A DNA stretch of 35,833 bases. It comes from Pseudomonas sp. HMWF032. Its GTDB lineage: Bacteria; Pseudomonadota; Gammaproteobacteria; Pseudomonadales; Pseudomonadaceae. The translations under genes and the position numbers were made by a program. Below, in pieces: positions 1-6,754 of this stretch (position 1 is its first letter; every line of letters begins with the position of its first letter). Below the pieces are notes generated by a model that saw only the letters and a list, made by a program, of their open reading frames with translations, was not told the DNA's origin and made no database searches. The DNA is taken from NCBI RefSeq assembly GCF_003060885.1, contig NZ_QAIG01000005.1, forward strand, positions 1,510,248 to 1,546,080. Reading direction: 5' to 3'.

Positions 1-529
1 GCTCACCGCGCCAGGCTTCCAGGGTGCGGCCGTAATCGCTCTCCACTTGGTAAGCCTCAAGGATGCGCCGGTATTTCTCGGCCAGACTGACATCCGCACG
101 CGGCAGCAAGTCCTGCAGCTGAGCCAGGCGATCACTGCGCTCATCCGGCAGGAACGGCAGGTCAGCGGCAATAAATTCACCCAGCACTTCGACCATGCGA
201 CGCATCTGCGGCGTTACCGCCTCCTGGGTGCGCTCGATGCCATCGAGTTGCTGCTGATAGCCGGTCAGCTCTTTGCGCTGCGCCGCCACCAGCTCGCGTA
301 ATTGAGCGTTATAACCTTGCAACGCTTCAGCCTGCTGCAATGCGTTACGGTACTCGGTAAGCATCTCCCGGCTGGCGTCATCGAGTTGCTCGACGCGCGC
401 CTGCGAGGCCTTGGCATCGGTAGCCAGTTGCTGACTTTCATCCAGCGCGGCATCCAGCGGGGCCGCCGCGAGCGGCGCACTGGCCAGAACCAGAGCGACT
501 GCCAGCAGGCGCTTCGGCAGAGGGATCAT
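1..529 (-). CDS. DUF3450 family periplasmic protein (partial, 3' end outside window)
   Basis: The reading frame starts at an ATG at 527-529 and runs off the left edge, giving 176 residues. Residues 1-22 form a signal peptide (basic MIPLPKR, hydrophobic LLAVALVLA, small-residue cleavage region). The rest is rich in Gln, Glu and Leu and looks like a coiled coil, followed by the typical DUF3450 stretch with PQMRRMVEVL and FIAADLPFLPDER. From family knowledge, DUF3450 genes commonly begin a TonB-ExbB-ExbD-like operon; the ExbB-like genes would lie to the left, outside this window. A Fur-box-like site lies just upstream, which fits iron control. The family is clear; the molecular role is not known. 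Confidence 0.88.
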   Translation of the reverse strand, partial: MIPLPKRLLAVALVLASAPLAAAPLDAALDESQQLATDAKASQARVEQLDDASREMLTEYRNALQQAEALQGYNAQLRELVAAQRKELTGYQQQLDGIERTQEAVTPQMRRMVEVLGEFIAADLPFLPDERSDRLAQLQDLLPRADVSLAEKYRRILEAYQVESDYGRTLEAWRGE

Positions 530-560
530 GGGGCATTCCTTGTTAAGAGAACGTGCATAA

Positions 561-578
561 AGAGAACCATTATCAATA
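561..578 (-). promoter_or_regulatory. Fur-box-like operator upstream of the DUF3450 gene
   Basis: Read on the minus strand the site is TATTGATAATGGTTCTCT, which matches the core TGATAATGATTCTC form of the Pseudomonas Fur box with one change. It lies 32 bases before the DUF3450 start codon, a normal place for a repressor site over a promoter. This is a match by eye; no matrix score was computed. Confidence 0.6.
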
Positions 579-723
579 CTAAGCAACTCGGTGATTGCCG
601 CAGCAGAGTGCCGCAGCGCCTGCGACCGCAAACCGCCTAGTAGAGCGACAGAGACAACAACACATGATTGAGAAGTTAAAACGCTGATCAGCGACCACTC
701 AGCACCCAATGGGGGCGGCAGCG

Positions 724-1095
724 TCAGCTTTGCGGTGAAGCGCGGGGATTGGCCGAGGGCCAGAGATAACGAGGAGGCGAGTGGTTTGCAGAGAGAAATG
801 GCCGTAGGCGAAGCGTATTACGCGGCACCCACGCCAGGGCGAATAGCAATGCCATGCCAAGGGCAACACCACTGCAGAGCGGGCAACTGAAACTTGCAGA
901 GTCGGACAATGCCCCCGGGGCCAGCGACAGATCACCACCGACAGCGCCCTGATCCAAACAGACGATTGCATACAGCCCACTGAGCTGCAGGCCCGCCATT
1001 TGCCCATGGGCAATACCACAGGCAAGCAGATTGAACAGGACGCAGGCATAGAGCGTCCAGGCAATCAAAGGGCGAGGTTGGCGGGCAGTATTCAT
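724..1095 (-). CDS. DUF2946 domain-containing small membrane/exported protein
   Basis: This is a 123-residue protein beginning at an ATG at 1093-1095. It has an N-terminal hydrophobic segment (about residues 10-31, IAWTLYACVLFNLLACGIAHG), a CPLCSG motif near residue 71 and a second hydrophobic segment (about 75-90). The CPxC pair followed by a transmembrane helix is the mark of DUF2946 proteins in Pseudomonas. Members often sit near metal (copper or iron) uptake genes, which would fit the TonB-associated gene to its left, but the function is unknown. The ribosome-binding site is weak. The 194 bases between it and the DUF3450 start hold only the Fur-like site. Confidence 0.72.
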   Translation of the reverse strand: MNTARQPRPLIAWTLYACVLFNLLACGIAHGQMAGLQLSGLYAIVCLDQGAVGGDLSLAPGALSDSASFSCPLCSGVALGMALLFALAWVPRNTLRLRPFLSANHSPPRYLWPSANPRASPQS

Positions 1096-1182
1096 GGCGG
1101 CAACTCTAGAACCCGGCTAACGGTAGCGCAAGACAACCCGATAAAAGCCATGACTGGATTAATTTGATAGCTGGCTACTTTA

Positions 1183-1196
1183 TTGAGCTGGATCAA
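1183..1196 (+). promoter_or_regulatory. ANR/FNR-type box upstream of oprG
   Basis: The sequence TTGAG-CTGG-ATCAA matches the ANR/FNR consensus TTGAT-N4-ATCAA with one mismatch. If it acts as a class II site centred near -41.5, transcription would start near 1231, and a TAACAT (1218-1223) lies where the -10 would be. This fits the known anaerobic ANR control of oprG in P. aeruginosa. Confidence 0.65.
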
Positions 1197-1265
1197 CAGC
1201 CGAATTTCTGTGCGCACTAACATCGTACTCAGCCAATACGAACTGATGCTTTATGGGAGCACATC

Positions 1266-1949
1266 ATGCGTACATCTCTGTTTACTGCCTCACTGCTGGC
1301 CTTGGCCATTGCCGCCCCGCTGGCACATGCACACCAGACTGGCGACATCATCGTGCGTGCCGGCGCAATCACCGTTGATCCTCAGGAAGACAGCGGTAAC
1401 ATCGATCATGCCGTACTGGGGAAAGTTGCCGGCAGCGGCGCGACGCTGAACAGCGACACCCAGCTCGGCCTGAACTTTGCCTACATGGTTACCGACCACT
1501 TCGGCGTCGAACTGCTGGCCGCCACCCCATTCAGCCATGACGTGGGCGTAAAAGGCATGCCAGGCGCTTTTGCCGGCCTCAACGGCAAACTGGGCAGCCT
1601 CAAGCACCTGCCACCAACCCTGAGCCTGGTGTACTACCCACTGGACGCCAGCTCGGCCTTCCAGCCCTATGTCGGTGCAGGCATCAACTACACCTGGTTC
1701 TTCGACACCAAACTGAGCAGCGAAGCGGAAGGCAAAGGCTTCAGCGGCCTGGACATGAAAGACTCCTGGGGCCTGGCCGCGCAGGTCGGCATGGACTACA
1801 TGCTGACTGACAACATCATGCTCAACGCTCAGGTGCGTTACATCGACATCGAAACCACCGGTACAACTTACTTGGCCGGTGACAAGGTTAAAGTCGACGT
1901 GGACGTAGACCCGTTCGTTTACATGGTCGGCCTGGGCTACAAGTTCTAA
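1266..1949 (+). CDS. oprG: Outer membrane protein OprG (OmpW family)
   Basis: This 227-residue OmpW-family protein should form an eight-stranded outer-membrane beta barrel that passes small hydrophobic molecules. A signal peptide covers residues 1-22 with cleavage after AHA. The mature protein has OmpW landmarks: the strand starting DIIVRAG, the FGVELLAATPFSHD block, PPTLSLVYYP and the terminal GLGYKF ending in Phe. GGGAG at 1255-1259 is the ribosome-binding site. An ANR-type box lies upstream and an intrinsic terminator right after the stop. The neighbour order (oprG next to an epimerase and a second NAD-binding protein) is the one I recall around PA4067-PA4069 in P. aeruginosa, so I name it oprG rather than only OmpW-like. 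Confidence 0.9.
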   Translation: MRTSLFTASLLALAIAAPLAHAHQTGDIIVRAGAITVDPQEDSGNIDHAVLGKVAGSGATLNSDTQLGLNFAYMVTDHFGVELLAATPFSHDVGVKGMPGAFAGLNGKLGSLKHLPPTLSLVYYPLDASSAFQPYVGAGINYTWFFDTKLSSEAEGKGFSGLDMKDSWGLAAQVGMDYMLTDNIMLNAQVRYIDIETTGTTYLAGDKVKVDVDVDPFVYMVGLGYKF

Positions 1950-1961
1950 GCGACCGCCCAT

Positions 1962-1990
1962 AAAAAACCGGCCCTTGTGGCCGGTTTTTT
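1962..1990. terminator. Bidirectional intrinsic terminator between oprG and the epimerase gene
   Basis: A perfect 12-bp stem (1962-1973 with 1979-1990; AAAAAACCGGCC against GGCCGGTTTTTT) closes a 5-base loop. It has A and T tracts on both sides, so it can end both the rightward oprG transcript and the leftward epimerase transcript. Confidence 0.93.
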
Positions 1991-2004
1991 ATGGATCAAC
2001 AGAT

Positions 2005-2940
2005 TCATCCTTGCGCCAACAGACGGCGCAAACCTTCGCGCATCGGCGTCGCAGTGGGCAATCGGTAATGTGCCTGCAGACGCTGGTTATCAGCCCGCGA
2101 ATGACGAATATCGCCGGCACGCGGCGCCTGGTAACTCACGGCCGGCAAACCACCGCACAGCTCGCCGATCTGCGCCAGCAGCTGATTCAGACTGACCGCC
2201 TGATTCCAGCCGACGTTCACCGCCCCCTCAACTGCTTGCGGTGCAGCCAGCGCCTGGGTCAGCAGCACAACTAAATCGTCAATGTAGAAGAAGTCGCGGG
2301 TCTGCTCACCATCGCCGAATACGCTGATCGGCAAGCCCTGCTGGACACGCTGGGTGAAGATGCTGATCACCCCGGAATACGGCGAAGATGGATCCTGCCG
2401 CGGGCCGAAGATGTTGAAGAAACGAAAGATCGCCGGCTCCAGAGCATGCTGGCGGCGATAAAAGTCCAGGTAATGCTCACTGGCCAGCTTGTCCGCCGCA
2501 TAGGGCGTTAGCGGCGCCTTAGGCGTAGTTTCATCAATCGCCAGGCCTTCACCATTGTTGCCATACACCGCCGCACTGGAGGCGAACAACACGCGCTTGA
2601 CGCCGTGAACGCGCATGGCCTCGCAGATATTCAACGTGCCGACAAAATTACTCTGATGAGTCGCCGCCGGATCATCCACCGAGGCCTGTACGGAGGCCAC
2701 CGCTGCCAGGTGCGCTACGGCAGCGCAGCCGGCAACCGCCTGCGCGACCGCAGCGGTATCGGCGACATCGCCCTCGATGAACTGCAATCGCGGATTATCC
2801 AGCGGCAGATTGGCCAACCTGCCCATCGACAGGTTATCCAGTACCCGCACGCAATGTCCCTGCGCCAGTAGCGCATCGACCAGGTGCGAGCCGATAAAGC
2901 CGGCACCGCCGGTGACCAGAACAGGGCGAGAATCAGACAT
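2005..2940 (-). CDS. NAD-dependent sugar-nucleotide epimerase/dehydratase (SDR family)
   Basis: This 311-residue extended short-chain dehydrogenase/reductase resembles UDP-glucose/UDP-GlcNAc 4-epimerases. It has the NAD-binding GGAGFIG at residues 11-17, the catalytic Ser121/Ser122 in FASSAAVYG, the Y147-xxx-K151 pair in YAADK, and the FNIFGPRQDP sugar-site loop near residue 175-184. I took the ATG at 2938-2940 because the NAD motif then falls at the normal distance from the N terminus; the reading frame is open further upstream but that would overlap the preceding gene by over 100 bases. The start overlaps the end of the upstream RmlD-like gene by 8 bases, so the two are co-transcribed. It is likely the PA4068 orthologue; the sugar substrate cannot be read from sequence. 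Confidence 0.88.
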   Translation of the reverse strand: MSDSRPVLVTGGAGFIGSHLVDALLAQGHCVRVLDNLSMGRLANLPLDNPRLQFIEGDVADTAAVAQAVAGCAAVAHLAAVASVQASVDDPAATHQSNFVGTLNICEAMRVHGVKRVLFASSAAVYGNNGEGLAIDETTPKAPLTPYAADKLASEHYLDFYRRQHALEPAIFRFFNIFGPRQDPSSPYSGVISIFTQRVQQGLPISVFGDGEQTRDFFYIDDLVVLLTQALAAPQAVEGAVNVGWNQAVSLNQLLAQIGELCGGLPAVSYQAPRAGDIRHSRADNQRLQAHYRLPTATPMREGLRRLLAQG

Positions 2941-3817
2941 GGCGGTAATAACGATCCAGTAGGCCCGGCAACCCCGAGCGCCAGGCACGCGGCTTGATGC
3001 CAAAGGTGTGGAGAATCTTCTTGCACGACAGCACGGCATGCTGCGGTTCTTCAGCGGCATCCGGGCGCGCGCTGTGCGCCTGCGGGCTCACTTCATCGAC
3101 CAGGTTGCTGCGGAAGTTGCGCGCCTCACTGAGCACCGCCTGCCCCAGCGCCAGCGAAGTGGTCGCCTCATGCCCGCCGTAGTGGTAGGTGCCCCACAGC
3201 GGCGTCTGGCAATCAAGCTGTTTGAGGACGGCGAGAATCACCCGTGCGGCATCGTCGACTGGGGTCGGATTACCGCGGCGGTCATCGGCCAACAGCAGCG
3301 GCTCGTCGTGCGCGGCACGCGTTAGAAAGCGTCCGAGCAAGCCATTGGCACTGTCATCCAGCAACCAGCCGAAGCGCAGCAGTACATGCCGTGGGCAGAT
3401 CGCCCGCACGCGCTGCTCGAAGCGCCACAGCGCACGACCACGCAAGCCCAGCGGCACCGGTTCTTCCTTCTCACTGTAGGCAGTCGCCCGCGAACCATCG
3501 AAGACGCGGTAGCTGGAAGGCTGCAACAGGCGAATCTGGTGATGCTGACAGAGTTCGGCAAGGCGTTCGACAGAACGTTCCTGGACAGCAAACTGCGCCT
3601 CGCTGACCGCTTCGGCCTGAAACCAGTCGAAGTAGTAGGCAAGGTTGATTAGGGCATCGGGGCGGGTGTCATCGAGCAACTGGGTCAGACTGGCAGGATC
3701 CCAGCCCGACTCCGGCGGTTTCGGCGCGAGAAAGCCAATGTCTTCCTCGGCACCGAGGCGGATCAAGGCCTGCCCCAGCGCATTACCGCCCCCCAGCAGC
3801 ATCAGCCGCATACGCAT
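2933..3817 (-). CDS. RmlD/NAD-binding sugar-nucleotide reductase-like protein, probably lacking the catalytic pair
   Basis: This 294-residue protein has the RmlD-like (dTDP-4-dehydrorhamnose reductase) layout: a Rossmann glycine motif LLGGGNALG at residues 7-15, INLAYYFDWFQAE near 57-69 and SSYRVFDG at 101-108. Where family members carry the YGxxK catalytic pair after the Pro-rich segment, this protein reads LGLRGRAL (about 123-130), with neither the Tyr nor the Lys. It may bind a nucleotide cofactor without doing the usual reduction, or act as a partner of the downstream epimerase, whose start codon it overlaps. ATG at 3815-3817 is chosen; a second ATG two codons later is equally possible. 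It is likely the PA4069 orthologue. Confidence 0.82.
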   Translation of the reverse strand: MRMRLMLLGGGNALGQALIRLGAEEDIGFLAPKPPESGWDPASLTQLLDDTRPDALINLAYYFDWFQAEAVSEAQFAVQERSVERLAELCQHHQIRLLQPSSYRVFDGSRATAYSEKEEPVPLGLRGRALWRFEQRVRAICPRHVLLRFGWLLDDSANGLLGRFLTRAAHDEPLLLADDRRGNPTPVDDAARVILAVLKQLDCQTPLWGTYHYGGHEATTSLALGQAVLSEARNFRSNLVDEVSPQAHSARPDAAEEPQHAVLSCKKILHTFGIKPRAWRSGLPGLLDRYYRHV

Positions 3818-3896
3818 GATCGAGCGCTAACTCAGCAGATCAGAACGATTGTGGACCCCACGAAACCGCCTAAACCGATGAGAACGCAAAATTGAA

Positions 3897-3925
3897 TGCA
3901 TAAAAATCAAAACCCTTCATATCAA
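3897..3925 (-). promoter_or_regulatory. Candidate sigma70 promoter for the RmlD-like/epimerase pair
   Basis: On the minus strand TTGATA (3920-3925) and TATGCA (3897-3902) are separated by 17 bases. The -10 is a weak match. It would give a leader of about 75 bases. It lies in the only AT-rich part of this gap. Confidence 0.3.
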
Positions 3926-4179
3926 CTTACCGAGGATAAAAAATAAACGTAACGAACAGGTGAAGAACACCTCTGAACCTAAGTAGAAACTTTACACCGT
4001 TTAGCTCCGACCACTGGCACGCGCCCGATCTCAGGCAGCATGATCGGCGATTAGCCAGTATCAAACAACACCATGGCCATCTTTAGAGAACCGCTTCAAG
4101 CCCCAGACCGCCAAGATTAAACATGCAGCATTTGAGAATGCGACATTTACTGAGCCTGGAAAATGTCGAGCAAATCCAG

Positions 4180-4316
4180 AGCGATTCAACATGGCCGCTT
4201 GCCGGACGGACGAGGAAAAGTATCTCCGCTGCACCGGTCAGGTTGCGCTCGCGCATCAGCACTTCGACGATGTGGAATAGCGACAAGACGACCTTGCGCA
4301 TGCCATTGCGATTCAT
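4180..4316 (-). pseudogene. Decayed N-terminal fragment of a LysR-type transcriptional regulator
   Basis: From an ATG at 4314-4316 the minus strand reads MNRNGMRKVVLSLFHIVEVL, then MRERNLTGAAEILFLVRPAS. This lines up with the LysR helix-turn-helix start seen in relatives (pattern MNRNDLRxVDxNLLxxFExL, then MxERNxTRAAExLFLxQPAxS). After about 40 residues the similarity breaks up: pieces resembling the next part (LNRS; IALDLLDIF) occur in the other two minus-strand frames, and no effector-binding domain follows. It is best read as a truncated, frameshifted relic. The protein cannot function as a regulator. Confidence 0.6.
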
Positions 4317-4355
4317 GCACCAGCTCAAGAGCAATGTGCTCATTGCCGGCTTATT

Positions 4356-4365
4356 GGGGGGGGGG
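4356..4365. repeat. Run of 10 G
   Basis: A homopolymer of ten G bases (C on the minus strand) lies just upstream of the LysR remnant. It is the longest homopolymer I noticed in the window. It is prone to slippage and also to base-calling error. Confidence 0.9.
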
Positions 4366-4448
4366 AATACGCAGTGCGCGTTACCTACGTATCGAGTGGC
4401 GCACCAATCCAAGAGGCCCCCACCCGAGGATAGGTGCCTGCCGCCGAG

Positions 4449-5075
4449 TTACTTGGTCAGCGCGGAGTAGCTGTTCATCAGATTGCGGTAGTTAGGAATG
4501 TGCTCGGACAGCAAATTACCCAGGCCTTCAATGTCATTGCGCCAGTCGCCTTGCAGCTCACAGGCAACAGCAAACCAGTTCATCATTTGCGCACCAGCGG
4601 CACTCATCCGACTCCAGGCTGCTTGCTGCACGGTGGTATTGAAGGTGCCTGAAGCATCAGTGACCACGAACACGTCGAAGCCTTCAGCCAGGGCCGATAA
4701 GGTTGGGAATGCCACACAAACGTCGGTCACGACGCCAGCGATGATCAGCTGCTTACGCCCAGTGGCCTTGATCGCTGCAACAAAACTTTCGTTGTCCCAG
4801 GCATTGATCTGCCCAGGGCGTGCGATGTACGGCGCATCCGGGAACATCGCCTTAAGTTCGGGAACGATTGGACCATTGGGGCCCTGCTCGAAGCTGGTGG
4901 TAAGGATGGTTGGCAGCTCGAAGTACTTGGCCAGGTCAGCCAATGCCAGTACGTTGTTCTTGAACTCGTTCGGCGAAAAGTCTTGAACCAGGGAGATCAG
5001 CCCCGTCTGATGGTCAACCAACAGGACTACCGCATCATTTTTATCGAGGCGCTTGAAGGGGGTTACGGTGCTCAT
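4449..5075 (-). CDS. ycaC: YcaC-type isochorismatase-family hydrolase
   Basis: This 208-residue cysteine hydrolase belongs to the isochorismatase fold and most resembles YcaC. The triad aligned to YcaC is present: Asp21 in LLVDHQTG, Arg86 in YIARPGQINAW (Arg, where nicotinamidases have Lys, as in YcaC) and Cys120 in VVTDVCV. The length matches YcaC. An AAAGGAG ribosome-binding site precedes the ATG at 5073-5075. It is the last gene of a leftward group, 88 bases after the MFS gene, with two inverted repeats in that gap, so it may be read through or have its own control. YcaC's natural substrate is not established. Confidence 0.9.
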   Translation of the reverse strand: MSTVTPFKRLDKNDAVVLLVDHQTGLISLVQDFSPNEFKNNVLALADLAKYFELPTILTTSFEQGPNGPIVPELKAMFPDAPYIARPGQINAWDNESFVAAIKATGRKQLIIAGVVTDVCVAFPTLSALAEGFDVFVVTDASGTFNTTVQQAAWSRMSAAGAQMMNWFAVACELQGDWRNDIEGLGNLLSEHIPNYRNLMNSYSALTK

Positions 5076-5109
5076 AGTTAACTCCTTTGAAGGTGAGATG
5101 GTGCTGCTA

Positions 5110-5157
5110 CTGGCGGTCCACGCCAGCGTATTGTTTCGCTCGTAATGACGAGTGAAA
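5110..5157. repeat. Two adjacent inverted repeats in the ycaC leader
   Basis: One repeat is CTGGCG-gtcca-CGCCAG (5110-5126). The other is TTTCGCTCGT-aatg-ACGAGTGAAA (5134-5143 with 5148-5157, one G-T pair). They lie between the MFS stop and the ycaC start. They may be operator or RNA structure; neither has a following T tract, so they are not intrinsic terminators. Confidence 0.5.
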
Positions 5158-5163
5158 TCTGAA

Positions 5164-6753
5164 TCAGCCAGCCTGCGGGGACAGCAAGTGGCGGATCTGA
5201 ATCGCGATACCTGCGGTTTGGAACTGCCTGGCCAGTGCCTCTATACGCTGCTCGGCGCGGGTGACCCGGCTATGGTGGCGCAGGTGCTCAAGCCAGGACT
5301 CGTCGAAGAAGAATTCAAACCAGCGCTGCGGGTTTTCCGTGTCCTGCACCAGCCCCCAGGAGAACGAGCCATTGCGTTGACGCATGCGCCGCACATCGAC
5401 CATCGCCACCTGAAATGCCGGCCAGTGCTCAGCGGCGATGTCATATTCGAGCGTGACCATCACCGGCCCGCGATCATGCGCGTGCTCATCAACCAGCATC
5501 GGCACGGGCCAGTGCAAAGACGGTGCGAGGTCTTCAGCATCGGTCACCGGCAACTTGAAGCGTGCCATCGCGGGGATGCCGAGCAGCAAGGCCAAGGCGG
5601 CCGCACACAGGGCAAGCGGAATCGAGCTATGGCTGGCGACGAAGCCCCAGAGCACTCCGCCGCCCGCCATGCTGCCGAAAAACACCAGAATGTAGATCGA
5701 CAGCGCACGCGCGCGCACCCAGGCCGGCACCGAGGTTTGCGCCGCCACTTGCAAGCTGGACAGCACGGCGATCCAAGCCGCGCCGCTGAGCAGCATTACC
5801 GGGATCAGTGCATACAGATCGCGAACGAACGCCAGCGCGAGGATCACCAACGCGTATACAAAGCTGGCCAGCGCCACGAGCCAATCCAGACGGAGCAGGG
5901 GCCGTACGCGCGGCAGCACTAGGGCACCGGCGACCGCGCCAACGCCCACACAGCCGAGCAACAGGCCGAAATCTGCAGCGCTGCCCCGCAACTCGCTTCT
6001 GACGATCAGGGGGAGCAGCGACATGCCGCCACTGGCACCAATAAAGAACGCCGCAGCGCGCACCATCACCGCCTGCAGCGGCCTAGAGCTGCGGCTATAG
6101 CGCCAGCCAACACGGATCGCGCCAAACAGCCGTTCTGCCGGCAATACCGCCGAAGCGACCTCGCGCCGCCAGAACAACAGCACCGCGATCACCGCAAAGA
6201 ACGACAACGCATTGAGCGCAAAGGTTGCCCAGGGGCCGCTCAGGCTGACCAGCACACCGGCAATAGCCGGACCAATGGCCCGCGCGACATTGACTCCGAC
6301 ACTGGAGAGGGCGATGGCCGCCGGCAGGTCGGCCTTCTCGACCAACTCGGACGTCACGGCCGACCACGCCGGCATCATCAGCGCGGTGCCTACACCCATA
6401 CCGAGTGTCAGCAACAACAATAGGCTGACCGTTATCTGCTCGCTCAGCGTGAGTAAGGCCAACGTCATCGCCACGGTAGCCGTCCACACCTGAACCCATA
6501 AGAGGTAGCGGCGACGGTCGACAATATCGGCCAAGGCCCCTGCCGGTAAGGCAAGGAAAAACATCGGCGCGGAACCGGCGACCTGAACCAGCGCAACATG
6601 CATCGGACTGGCAGACAGCGAAGTCATCAGCCAGCCTGCACCCACCTCGTGCATCCAGGTTCCGATGTTCGAGGCGATGCTGGCCAGCCACAGCCAACGA
6701 AACGTCGTGTATTTCAGCGGACTCCAGGCTGAAGCACTCGGTGCGCTGTTCAT
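5164..6753 (-). CDS. MFS_3 family (EntS-like) exporter with C-terminal ABM-like domain
   Basis: This 529-residue inner-membrane protein has about 11-12 hydrophobic helices and then a soluble tail of about 110 residues starting near GPVMVTLEYDI. Major-facilitator marks include the N-terminal FRWLWLASIASNIGTWMHEVGAGWLM and the loop ALADIVDRRR. This two-part layout is that of the MFS_3/transmembrane secretion effector family (PF05977), whose tail resembles an antibiotic-biosynthesis-monooxygenase fold. ATG at 6751-6753 is used because it starts one base after the end of the upstream amidohydrolase gene; a longer open frame would overlap that gene by over 100 bases. The job is probably drug or metabolite export. 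The substrate is unknown. Confidence 0.85.
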   Translation of the reverse strand: MNSAPSASAWSPLKYTTFRWLWLASIASNIGTWMHEVGAGWLMTSLSASPMHVALVQVAGSAPMFFLALPAGALADIVDRRRYLLWVQVWTATVAMTLALLTLSEQITVSLLLLLTLGMGVGTALMMPAWSAVTSELVEKADLPAAIALSSVGVNVARAIGPAIAGVLVSLSGPWATFALNALSFFAVIAVLLFWRREVASAVLPAERLFGAIRVGWRYSRSSRPLQAVMVRAAAFFIGASGGMSLLPLIVRSELRGSAADFGLLLGCVGVGAVAGALVLPRVRPLLRLDWLVALASFVYALVILALAFVRDLYALIPVMLLSGAAWIAVLSSLQVAAQTSVPAWVRARALSIYILVFFGSMAGGGVLWGFVASHSSIPLALCAAALALLLGIPAMARFKLPVTDAEDLAPSLHWPVPMLVDEHAHDRGPVMVTLEYDIAAEHWPAFQVAMVDVRRMRQRNGSFSWGLVQDTENPQRWFEFFFDESWLEHLRHHSRVTRAEQRIEALARQFQTAGIAIQIRHLLSPQAG

Positions 6754-6754
6754 A

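Larger units (their letters stand above)
3818..4448. other. 631-base stretch without an intact gene
   Basis: The right part holds the LysR-type fragment and 10-G tract listed separately. The left part (about 3880-3960) is clearly more AT-rich than the surroundings and holds a candidate promoter for the RmlD-like gene. The short open frames on both strands here show no recognisable protein apart from the LysR remnant. I see no tRNA or hairpin of note. Confidence 0.6.

Noticed and set aside
1290..1961. 223-codon open frame antisense to oprG
   Set aside because: It is a shadow of the oprG reading frame in high-GC DNA, has no ribosome-binding site or family similarity, and ends over the terminator.
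4123..4470. Plus-strand frames in the 4.1-4.5 kb gap
   Set aside because: The LysR-like signal is on the minus strand; the plus-strand frames look like its shadow.
5152..5922. 256-codon open frame on the plus strand under the MFS_3 gene
   Set aside because: It is low-complexity, His/Arg/Gln-rich, typical of antisense frames, with no recognisable domain.
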